Source of the DNA: Candidatus Cloacimonadota bacterium
GTDB lineage: Bacteria > Cloacimonadota > Cloacimonadia > Cloacimonadales > Cloacimonadaceae
DNA: 5,796 nt
Direction of reading: 5' to 3'
Assembly (NCBI GenBank): GCA_012519465.1
Contig: JAAYQD010000033.1
Location: forward strand, 1-5,796
The notes under the pieces were generated by a model that saw nothing but the letters and a program-made list of their open reading frames with translations, was not told the origin of the DNA and searched no databases. How positions within the stretch are numbered: the first letter of the stretch is position 1; each line of letters opens with the position of its first letter. This document shows, piece after piece, positions 1-5,796 of this stretch. The translations under genes were made by a program, and so were the position numbers.

Positions 1-9
1 GATTGATCT

Positions 10-16
10 GGAGGAA
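10..16 (+). promoter_or_regulatory. Ribosome binding site of pilT that fixes a TTG start
   Basis: GGAGGAA is a near-perfect Shine-Dalgarno sequence. Counting from the GGAGG core, it sits 7 bases before the TTG at 22. It supports TTG as the true initiation codon, since the next in-frame ATG lies well inside the conserved N-terminal domain. Confidence 0.85.
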
Positions 17-21
17 ATAAG

Positions 22-1077
22 TTGACTATCCACGAATTACTACGCTTCACAGCCGAAGCTGGTGCATCCGACTTGCACGTGGCTACCGGTGCACATCCGA
101 TGGTGCGTGTACATGGAAAAATGAAACGTTTGAACCTTCCCATCCAAAGTTTGGAAGAAGTGGAAAGCCTCATCTTTAGCGTGATGAATGAATCACAGCA
201 GATGATGTTTAAGGAGAATCTGGAGATAGACTTTTCCACCAAGCTTTCCAACGACGTTCGTTTCCGTGTAAATGCCTTTCATCAGATCAATGGGATTTCT
301 GCAGCCTTCCGTGTGATTCCCAATGAAATCAAGCAATACGAAGAGCTGCACCTTCCAGAGGTGATGAAACGGCTGACCACCAAGGAGAAAGGCCTGATTT
401 TGGTAACCGGACCCACTGGCAGCGGAAAATCAACCACCTTGGCTACTATGATTGATTCAATCAATGATAACCGCTTTTGTCATATCATTACAGTGGAAGA
501 CCCCATAGAATTTGTTCACAGTAGCAAAAACAGTCTTATTAACCAAAGAAAATTGGGTCATGACACGCATAGCTTTACCGCTGCCTTGCGCAGTGCGTTG
601 CGTGAAGACCCAGACGTGATCCTGGTGGGTGAAATGCGTGACTTGGAGACCGTGTCTTTGGCTCTTACAGCCGCCGAGACCGGTCACTTGGTATTCGCCA
701 CACTGCATACGGGAAGCGCCACAAAATCAATCGACCGTGTGATTGATATGTTTCCCAAAGAACAGCAACAGCAGGTGCGATCCATGCTTTCAGAATCCCT
801 GGAAGCCGTGATCTCGCAGACTCTGTTGCCCACCAAAGATGGCAAAGGACGCGTGCCGGCAGTGGAGATAATGATAGCCAATGCGGCGGTGCGCAACCTG
901 ATCCGTGAAGATAAGACATATCAGATTCCTTCGGTGATACAAGCCAGTACCAAGGAAGGTATGCAGACGCGCGATCAATCTCTTTATAACCTCGTAATGA
1001 ACAATCTGGTGGAACGTACAGTGGCAGAAGAGCTTTCGGATAATCCCAAGCTGTTTGCCACGGGTGCCGGATTTTAA
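22..1077 (+). CDS. pilT: Type IV pilus retraction ATPase PilT
   Basis: This is a hexameric cytoplasmic ATPase of the secretion-superfamily type that powers pilus depolymerisation and twitching motility. The 351-residue length is normal for PilT. The N-terminal PAS-like domain (about 1-100) has the family opening with ASDLH at 15-19. The Walker A loop GPTGSGKST is at 130-138, the Asp box ITVEDPIEF at 156-164, the Walker B region DVILVGEMRD at 198-207 with the catalytic Glu at 204, and the His box around HLVFATLHT at 222-230. The motif AVRNLIRE at 289-296 closely matches the AIRNLIRE signature needed for retraction, which favours PilT over the extension ATPase PilB or general GspE proteins. The start is TTG at 22, chosen because GGAGGAA at 10-16 lies at ideal spacing and the N-terminus aligns with the family. 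One small oddity is QRKLG at 175-179, where PilT proteins usually have QREVG. PilU is the main alternative. Confidence 0.96.
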   Translation: MTIHELLRFTAEAGASDLHVATGAHPMVRVHGKMKRLNLPIQSLEEVESLIFSVMNESQQMMFKENLEIDFSTKLSNDVRFRVNAFHQINGISAAFRVIPNEIKQYEELHLPEVMKRLTTKEKGLILVTGPTGSGKSTTLATMIDSINDNRFCHIITVEDPIEFVHSSKNSLINQRKLGHDTHSFTAALRSALREDPDVILVGEMRDLETVSLALTAAETGHLVFATLHTGSATKSIDRVIDMFPKEQQQQVRSMLSESLEAVISQTLLPTKDGKGRVPAVEIMIANAAVRNLIREDKTYQIPSVIQASTKEGMQTRDQSLYNLVMNNLVERTVAEELSDNPKLFATGAGF

Positions 1078-1099
1078 ACATTATAATAATCCTAAGATC

Positions 1100-1564
1100 A
1101 TGATGGATAGTACTATAGCCATGCCGGAAATCAAACAACCCGGTCCCATGACCATACTTCGCCAAGACAGGGGCTTCACTCTTATTGAAGCCCTGGTTTT
1201 GGTGGTGGTGATGGTGATCCTCTTTCTCAGCCTATACATTGGTATTATATATGCGGAAAAGACGCTTGCCACAAACTATCGAGATAGAGTGGTGATGCTG
1301 CTCTTGACCGGAGAATTGGAAATGGAATACTACCGCCATGCAAACGGTAGGCCTTTTCAGCTGCAATATGCCCAGGATTATGTAATTGACGAGCTGGGAA
1401 AAGGAAAAACAGTGAGGGGCAAAATGACCATTACCGCACAATCTGGCAGGGAGATATCCAACCTCCATAATCTGGAATTTGTGGCAGTGACAGCTGCAAT
1501 GAGCTGGATTGATCCCATCACCAAGCAACAAAGGATTATCCGCATGCGAGAGGATTATTTCTGA
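1100..1564 (+). CDS. Minor type IV prepilin, PilV/GspI-like
   Basis: A small pilin-like protein (154 residues from this start) with a class III signal. The prepilin peptidase site G|FTLIEA is at residues 25-31, with the conserved Glu at mature position +5. It is followed by a hydrophobic helix (about 31-52) that would anchor the protein in the inner membrane before filament assembly. After the helix, a segment ending in GELEMEYYR (about 71-79) resembles the 'A-x-x-LE-x-xR' pattern of the PilV/GspI family, so I infer the I/V position in a minor-pilin tip complex. No cysteines are seen. The start is uncertain: in-frame ATGs at 1100, 1103, 1121 and 1148 and a TTG at 1055 (inside pilT) are all possible, and none has a good Shine-Dalgarno. 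The ATG at 1148 would leave a compact 9-residue leader. The prepilin call is firm; the PilV/GspI assignment is moderate. Confidence 0.85.
   Translation: MMDSTIAMPEIKQPGPMTILRQDRGFTLIEALVLVVVMVILFLSLYIGIIYAEKTLATNYRDRVVMLLLTGELEMEYYRHANGRPFQLQYAQDYVIDELGKGKTVRGKMTITAQSGREISNLHNLEFVAVTAAMSWIDPITKQQRIIRMREDYF
1172..1189 (+). other. Prepilin peptidase cleavage motif G|FTLIE
   Basis: These codons encode GFTLIE, the canonical PilD/GspO processing site. Cleavage would fall after the Gly codon at 1172-1174, and the new N-terminal Phe would be methylated. The Glu codon at 1187-1189 is the +5 residue that helps dock a subunit in the filament. Confidence 0.9.
1548..1554 (+). promoter_or_regulatory. Ribosome binding site of the second prepilin gene
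   Basis: GAGAGGA lies inside the end of the preceding gene, 9 bases before the ATG at 1564. Together with the TGATG stop/start overlap (TGA 1562-1564, ATG 1564-1566) it supports this start and suggests translational coupling of the two prepilins. Confidence 0.75.
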
Positions 1565-2220
1565 TGAGAAGGCGAAGTGCATTGCTTTTGAAGCCTCTAT
1601 CAAACCAGCGCGGCGTTTCCCTGGTGGAATTGATCGCTGTGATGGCGATATCTGTGATACTGATTATGACCTCTGCCGGTGGGATTGCGCTGTTTTTTAG
1701 GAAGTATAACGAGCTGAGGGCATACGCCGAGCTGCAATCTGAAGGGATCGAGCTGTTGAACTATATCAAAAATGGCATCCCTGTCGGCTCCCGCGAGGTG
1801 AGGCTAAACAATGACGGCGGCATCCAATTCATTAATCCTCAAGAATATTATGGTGTAAATAATGCGGTGGATATCAGATTTTTGGGTGCAGCCTATGGAT
1901 CCTCAAGTGCCCGCTCCATCCGCGTGGTTCCCATTGAGGCAGAGAACGTTGTATATCCCACGGATTATGCAGAGTTTTATCAGATTGATGGTGCGCTGCG
2001 CAGTAGATGGAGATATAAAGGCGGATCTTTGGCGCCACCCGTCACCCTGTTTCCAAAGGGTGGTAAAAACAGTAAAATGGTATTGGAAGACCTGTCTTTT
2101 AGGAAGGTAAATACCGATGCTCCAATCAAGGTCTTGGAGGTATCTTTGAAAGCCAGCGTGGAAGTGGCTCCTCAAAAGTTTAAGAAGATACATTACCGCA
2201 CCAAGATGGCAAAGAAATGA
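1564..2220 (+). CDS. Minor type IV prepilin, PilW/GspJ-like
   Basis: A 218-residue pilin-like protein. A basic 17-residue leader ends in the processing site G|VSLVEL (17-23), with Glu22 at mature +5. A hydrophobic helix (about 20-45) follows, and then an amphipathic stretch through AYAELQSEGIELLNYIKNG (53-71), which resembles the helix of PilW/GspJ proteins. The rest (about 72-218) looks like a beta-rich pilin head with no recognised motif and no cysteines. Size and gene order point to the J/W position: it follows a PilV/GspI-like gene and precedes a PilX/GspK-like gene. It starts one base inside the stop of the upstream gene, behind a good ribosome binding site, so the two are probably made in matched amounts. 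The prepilin identity is directly visible; the PilW/GspJ label is inferred from context and length. Confidence 0.85.
   Translation: MRRRSALLLKPLSNQRGVSLVELIAVMAISVILIMTSAGGIALFFRKYNELRAYAELQSEGIELLNYIKNGIPVGSREVRLNNDGGIQFINPQEYYGVNNAVDIRFLGAAYGSSSARSIRVVPIEAENVVYPTDYAEFYQIDGALRSRWRYKGGSLAPPVTLFPKGGKNSKMVLEDLSFRKVNTDAPIKVLEVSLKASVEVAPQKFKKIHYRTKMAKK
1612..1629 (+). other. Prepilin peptidase cleavage motif G|VSLVE
   Basis: These codons encode GVSLVE. Processing is expected after the Gly codon 1612-1614. The Glu codon at 1627-1629 is the conserved +5 residue of mature pilins. Confidence 0.85.
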
Positions 2221-2238
2221 TGGGAAACGTTTTGGTAA

Positions 2239-2245
2239 AGAGGGG
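2239..2245 (+). promoter_or_regulatory. Ribosome binding site favouring the 2253 start
   Basis: AGAGGGG ends 7 bases before the ATG at 2253. The competing ATG at 2217 (ATGA overlap with the previous stop) has no clear Shine-Dalgarno of its own and would depend on translational coupling. Confidence 0.6.
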
Positions 2246-2252
2246 AAAAGCA

Positions 2253-4142
2253 ATGATGAAAATACTTGGAAAACCAAGCGGCAATATCAGCATTGCGATG
2301 CTGATGATGGTGTTGGCAATGGTATCCGGTTTTACCATGACCAGCATGGCACTCAAGGATATTATCGGCTTTCAATTTGAGTATGAAAGCGCACAGGCAC
2401 AGATACTGCTCAGAAGCGAATCCCTGCGCGGACAGGCTGTGTTGCAAAAAATCGGCAATGTGTTGATCGAAACACCAACCACGGAGCGTTCTGTGGAAGT
2501 AGCGGGTTCAAACCTGAAAAAGACTTTTAGAATCAAATCTCTGCTCTTGCCGGGTGGTTCTTTTTATTCTGATGAAACCGTGGTGGCAGGAGATCAAAAA
2601 CAGGTGGTTCAGGTGCATAGCCGGGTGAATACCAGAACGGGTATCGGGCAGGCAGCGATGGGAAACCAGCGCAGAAGCCTGGTTCGTAAGTACGGTGTTT
2701 TCACCTTGGAGACGGAGACCTTTTCCAAATTTATGTACTTTACGGATATGGAAAAGGATCCGAACAACGAGCCGGTGCGTTTTTACGGTCCGGACGTCTT
2801 GTATGGACGCGTGCACAGCAACGATGATATCTGGATCAGAAATGCAGGTGGGGGCAGCAACAGTGGGTGGCCCACGTTTCATGGCTGGGTTTCCACCTCC
2901 GGTTTTATAAGAGTGTATCCCAGTGGTGGGCACGATTTCCCGCAGGATACTGTTTTTAGAGGCGGGCTTTCAGAGGAGTATCCATACACTGTTTTCCCCG
3001 AAGAGGCCACCACCATCCGCAATCGGGGCACCATCTTGGGTCCTGCATCTTTCGATCCCAAAAAGATTGTCTTTGCAGAGATAGACGGTCCGTCTTGCTC
3101 TGCCTTGGTGGGCACGATTCTTTCACCTCAAAACGTATATTCTGATGTATATACAAACAATAGCTATCCGCCTGGGCAGGGGGATCCTGCATGGACGAAT
3201 AGCTATCGCGTAGCCGATACCACGTGGACCTATATCGGCACTTCAAACTCTGCTGGAAAATCCCGCTATACGTTTGGCAAGCTGTGGCTGAAAGGAAATG
3301 CCTCCGGATTCCAGACCTATGGCTGTGGTGATACTTTGTTTGTGATCGGAGATATCACTCTGAGGGGCACCCCCAAGGGAACCTCTCCAGAAAAGAATAA
3401 GACAGACGTGGTGGGTTTGGTATCCGAAAAATCGATCGTGATTAAATATGGATATCGCCACCCGGTGGATTCCCTGCGTTACCACGAAACATCCGGCCCC
3501 ACCACTGGCAACCCTTTGGGTGGAGTATGGATTTATGCTGCAATGGCGGCATTGGGCAAGGGCTATGATAACCCCTATGGAGATGGGGTATTCACCTTTG
3601 AATATCAGCACCCCCACCCCTCCACTCCTGATCAACGAATTGGAGACCAGGTATATACAAGGATAGATATTCATAGACGCAGGTTCCCACAAATCAATTA
3701 CAGCTGGCCTCCGCTTTTGGATTACCCGTGGTACAACCCGCTTTGGCCAGAGCGTGCGCCATATTTGGAGCGAGGCTATATCAATATTCATGGCTCGGTC
3801 TCACAGCGTAGGCGTGGCTTTGTGCACAGAAACTATATAGATAATGATAATCCCAATGATGAAGGCATCTGGAACCAACCCCTTGATTTGTGCGGAGGCG
3901 ACAGCTCTCCCACAGCCACCATGCAGCAAGACCCTGTATTGGGCTTTACGATGGCAACGCGCCATTATCCCGGTGCCAGTGGCTCAGGAATAGGCTATCA
4001 AAAGAACTATCATTATGACACCAGATTTTATAAGATTTCTCCCATAGATTTCCCTGAGGTGAATCGCCGGGATGAAAAGCCTTTTGCAATCGTAAAGTGG
4101 GAAGTAAGAAGCCCCAGATTGATACCAAATGCGTTAATATAA
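2253..4142 (+). CDS. Large PilX/GspK-like tip pilin with a DUF4900-like surface domain
   Basis: A 629-residue protein, far larger than a pilin. The N-terminus has a short leader to Gly10, a hydrophobic helix (about 12-34) and an Ala/Glu-containing segment through EYESAQAQ (43-50), the arrangement of PilX/GspK minor pilins. A cut after Gly10 would place Ala, not Glu, at +5, and loss of Glu+5 is a known trait of GspK. The remainder is beta-rich and Gly/Tyr/Pro/Trp-rich. GRVHSNDDIWI (185-195) is followed by WPTFHGWVS (206-214). Further on are VIGDITLRG (364-372), VVGLVSEKSIVIK (386-398), GYINIHGSVSQRRRGF (508-523) and GYQKNYHYDTRF (581-592). From memory, this order resembles DUF4900 proteins. 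Cysteines are at 282, 358 and 547 only. I infer an exported tip subunit or adhesin. The start at 2253 is chosen for its ribosome binding site; ATG at 2217 overlaps the upstream stop and would add 12 residues. Confidence 0.8.
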   Translation: MMKILGKPSGNISIAMLMMVLAMVSGFTMTSMALKDIIGFQFEYESAQAQILLRSESLRGQAVLQKIGNVLIETPTTERSVEVAGSNLKKTFRIKSLLLPGGSFYSDETVVAGDQKQVVQVHSRVNTRTGIGQAAMGNQRRSLVRKYGVFTLETETFSKFMYFTDMEKDPNNEPVRFYGPDVLYGRVHSNDDIWIRNAGGGSNSGWPTFHGWVSTSGFIRVYPSGGHDFPQDTVFRGGLSEEYPYTVFPEEATTIRNRGTILGPASFDPKKIVFAEIDGPSCSALVGTILSPQNVYSDVYTNNSYPPGQGDPAWTNSYRVADTTWTYIGTSNSAGKSRYTFGKLWLKGNASGFQTYGCGDTLFVIGDITLRGTPKGTSPEKNKTDVVGLVSEKSIVIKYGYRHPVDSLRYHETSGPTTGNPLGGVWIYAAMAALGKGYDNPYGDGVFTFEYQHPHPSTPDQRIGDQVYTRIDIHRRRFPQINYSWPPLLDYPWYNPLWPERAPYLERGYINIHGSVSQRRRGFVHRNYIDNDNPNDEGIWNQPLDLCGGDSSPTATMQQDPVLGFTMATRHYPGASGSGIGYQKNYHYDTRFYKISPIDFPEVNRRDEKPFAIVKWEVRSPRLIPNALI

Positions 4143-4156
4143 AAATATCATAGACT

Positions 4157-4164
4157 TAAGAGGA
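4157..4164 (+). promoter_or_regulatory. Ribosome binding site of pilM
   Basis: TAAGAGGA lies in the 25-base gap between the large tip-protein gene and pilM, a few bases before the ATG at 4168. The gap has no hairpin that could serve as a terminator, so read-through from upstream is likely. Confidence 0.7.
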
Positions 4165-4167
4165 ACT

Positions 4168-5238
4168 ATGAAGAAGCAAAAACCGCTAAAGTTCAAGGAA
4201 TCGGTAGGAATCGACCTTGGCAGCCACAGCGTGAAAGTGGTGCACCTAAAGAGACTGCATCAAGGCTATAAGCTGCTGAACTATGAGATCAGACCGACAG
4301 TAGCCCAGGGAATAGAATATATTCCCAGCGACTTACGTCCTGAACGCTATGCCCCCGTCTTGGTGGAGATTTTTAAGACGCTGCGGATTAACCCAAAGAA
4401 GATTCGCCATTTGGTGACTTCTGTGGGTGGAGACAACACCAGCATCAAACAAATCAAAACCATTTTCCTCCCGGATGATGAGCTTGAATCTGCACTTTTC
4501 TTTGAAGCCAAAAAACATATCCCAATCTCTGGCTCTGATATGGTCTTGGATTATCAGGTATTGAGCGTGGAAGAAAAGACAAACAATATGAACATCCTCC
4601 TGGGTGCCACTTCCAAAGAACTCATTAACGAGCACACAAACATTCTGCAAACCGCCGGATTGGCTCCCAATCTGGTGGATATCGATTCCCTGGCAGTAGC
4701 CAACAGCTTTGCGCTAAATGCCTTTGTGGAAGAGGGTGTTTATGTGATGTTAAACTTGGGTGCCCACCGCACAAACATGGTGATCTGGGGACCCGAAGCC
4801 AAGTTCTTTGCCCGCGATATACCTTATGGCGGCTACCACTTTACCCGTGACATTATGCGCAAGCGCCAGATGGAATGGGAAGAAGCGGAAAACTACAAAC
4901 TGGAATGGGGACTTTTGGATGATCCCAGCAAAGACGAAGCGCGTACGCTGAGCATGCTGGATATCACCGAAAAACCCACTGAAGACGCCATTGTGGAAGA
5001 ATTGCGCCGCAGCCTCCGCTTTTATGTGAAAGAGGCTGGCAACAGCGATTTCCGCAAGATTTATATCATGGGTGGAACAGCCAAACTGAAGGGACTACAG
5101 GATTATATCCAAGAAAAAATCAGCATCAGCACAGAAGTATTCATGCCCTTTATCAACGTTGAGATGCCAGAAAAATTCGTGGATAAAAAGGACCCTCAAT
5201 TAGCCTTGGCGATAGGCCTGGCTATGCGGGCGGAATAG
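4168..5238 (+). CDS. pilM: Type IV pilus assembly protein PilM (actin-like ATPase)
   Basis: A cytoplasmic FtsA/actin-fold protein that binds the N-terminal tail of PilN and forms a ring at the base of the T4P machine, linking the motor ATPases to the PilNOPQ alignment complex. The 356-residue length is typical. The phosphate-1 loop GIDLGSHSVK is at 14-23. The family segment EAKKHIPI with LDYQVL follows at 113-132. The phosphate-2 region NLGAHRTNMVI is at 196-206, FFARDIPYGG at 213-222, an AE-x-x-K motif at 240-244, and the adenosine-binding motif GGTAKLKGL at 302-310. No expected nucleotide-binding element looks missing. It starts at ATG 4168 behind AGAGGA and is followed 8 bases after its stop by pilN, the usual pilMN order. 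Confidence 0.96.
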   Translation: MKKQKPLKFKESVGIDLGSHSVKVVHLKRLHQGYKLLNYEIRPTVAQGIEYIPSDLRPERYAPVLVEIFKTLRINPKKIRHLVTSVGGDNTSIKQIKTIFLPDDELESALFFEAKKHIPISGSDMVLDYQVLSVEEKTNNMNILLGATSKELINEHTNILQTAGLAPNLVDIDSLAVANSFALNAFVEEGVYVMLNLGAHRTNMVIWGPEAKFFARDIPYGGYHFTRDIMRKRQMEWEEAENYKLEWGLLDDPSKDEARTLSMLDITEKPTEDAIVEELRRSLRFYVKEAGNSDFRKIYIMGGTAKLKGLQDYIQEKISISTEVFMPFINVEMPEKFVDKKDPQLALAIGLAMRAE

Positions 5239-5240
5239 GA
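5237..5240 (+). promoter_or_regulatory. Ribosome binding site of pilN overlapping the pilM stop
   Basis: AGGA begins within the TAG stop codon of pilM (5236-5238) and lies 6 bases before the ATG at 5247. The overlap suggests tight coupling of pilM and pilN translation. Confidence 0.7.
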
Positions 5241-5246
5241 TGTATT

Positions 5247-5796
5247 ATGGATAAACTCTTTTATTTCAAAATAAACCTTAATAAATACGGTGATCTGAAG
5301 CTACAGACAGAGCGTGAAAACAAGGTCTTTTATCAGGCTATCGCCTTTTTCCTATTGGGAATGGTGATCGTCCTGGGAATTCATTTTTATAATAATTCCA
5401 AACTGAAAGCCAAGGTGAACAATCGCGCCCAGTATCTGCGTAATACAGAGCATGAGCTTACAAAATACCAGGCCAGTGATGACTATCTTTCCAGCCAGGA
5501 TCTGGACCGTCTGGAACAGACCTTTAGCAATAGGATATTCTGGGCAAACAAGCTGGTGGCTCTATCTCAGGAAATAGATAGCAAGCTGGCGGTGCGCAAA
5601 TTTACCTATCAAAATGGAATCCTTACGCTCAATGGCATCACGCCTATCGATAACAACGTAAGAGAGATAGACCTGGTAAATGAATTTGTGATGCGCCTAA
5701 AATCCAATCCGGAGATTAGCAACGACTTCCCTGAAATCAAGATTGGTCCCATCAACACCCAGGAAGTGAAAGACACCAAGATCATGGAGTTTATAA
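5247..5796 (+). CDS. pilN: Type IV pilus assembly protein PilN, 3' end cut by window
   Basis: The reading frame is open from ATG 5247 to the window edge (183 complete codons) with no stop, so the C-terminus is missing. PilN is a bitopic inner-membrane protein that pairs with PilO in the periplasm and captures PilM with its cytoplasmic tail. The tail here contains KINLNK at 8-13, matching the INL core of the PilM-binding motif. A single membrane helix spans about 31-48. A likely coiled coil (about 50-92) follows, and then a compact periplasmic domain that includes NGILTLNGIT at 123-132, similar to the usual PilN beta strands. The known family length of about 180-210 residues suggests that only a little is lost. 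Identity rests on topology, the INL motif and the position directly after pilM. PilO would be expected next. Confidence 0.88.
   Translation, partial: MDKLFYFKINLNKYGDLKLQTERENKVFYQAIAFFLLGMVIVLGIHFYNNSKLKAKVNNRAQYLRNTEHELTKYQASDDYLSSQDLDRLEQTFSNRIFWANKLVALSQEIDSKLAVRKFTYQNGILTLNGITPIDNNVREIDLVNEFVMRLKSNPEISNDFPEIKIGPINTQEVKDTKIMEFI

Noticed and set aside
665..1165. A 166-codon open frame on the minus strand opposite pilT
   Set aside because: It lies almost wholly antisense to conserved PilT sequence, and its product shows no recognisable domain. It is a coding shadow.
1903..2277. A 124-codon minus-strand open frame across the junction of genes 3 and 4
   Set aside because: It spans the coupled stop/start of two well-supported + strand genes, and its product shows no recognisable domain.
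3136..3154. AT-rich GTATAT / GTATATAC palindromic stretch
   Set aside because: It lies in the middle of the tip-protein coding frame and encodes an ordinary Val-Tyr-Ser-Asp-Val-Tyr stretch. Nothing else suggests a regulatory site.
3243..3791. A 182-codon open frame on the minus strand inside the large tip-protein gene
   Set aside because: It is antisense to a coherent beta-rich protein with family-like motifs, and its translation has no recognisable motif.
4143..4167. Possible terminator between the tip-protein gene and pilM
   Set aside because: The 25-base gap has no GC-rich inverted repeat or T tract. It contains only the pilM ribosome binding site.
5791..5796. Apparent TAA stop at the very end of the window
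   Set aside because: It is not in the pilN frame: the last complete codon is ATA at 5793-5795, so pilN stays open at the edge.

Overview
The window is a single-strand, tightly packed type IV pilus (T4P) operon fragment. Everything supportable is on the + strand. It holds six protein genes with almost no non-coding space, the last one cut by the window edge. The layout suggests a Gram-negative (diderm) bacterium, because a PilM-PilN pair normally belongs to the PilMNOP alignment complex that links the inner-membrane motor to an outer-membrane secretin. Base composition looks moderate, neither AT- nor GC-rich by eye. The large fourth gene resembles pilus-associated proteins I remember from Fibrobacterota, Cloacimonadota and Deinococcus-type genomes. 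An FCB-group organism such as a Cloacimonadota member is my best guess, but this is low-confidence inference.

Layout: (1) 22-1077, a complete PilT retraction ATPase that starts at TTG behind a strong Shine-Dalgarno. (2) 1100-1564, a small prepilin of the PilV/GspI kind. (3) 1564-2220, a second prepilin of the PilW/GspJ kind, joined to the first by a 1-base stop/start overlap. (4) 2253-4142 (or from 2217), a large protein of about 630 residues. It has a PilX/GspK-like N-terminal helix without the usual Glu+5 and a long beta-rich extracellular part that resembles DUF4900 proteins. (5) 4168-5238, PilM, the actin-like cytoplasmic ring protein. (6) 5247 to the right edge, PilN, the bitopic partner of PilM, truncated at its 3' end.

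How they work together: genes 2-4 repeat the order I-J-K (type II secretion) or V-W-X (type IVa pili), the minor pilins that form the priming tip of the filament. PilM and PilN are part of the envelope-spanning alignment platform, and PilT powers pilus disassembly. The extension ATPase PilB, the platform protein PilC, the major pilin, PilO, PilP and PilQ are not in the window. PilO and the rest of the alignment complex would be expected just downstream.

The part most worth attention is the fourth gene. It appears to be an oversized tip subunit that carries its own large surface domain in the place where other systems use a separate adhesin such as PilY1. No RNA gene, mobile element, CRISPR array or convincing terminator was seen. 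No stretch over 300 bases lacks a gene.
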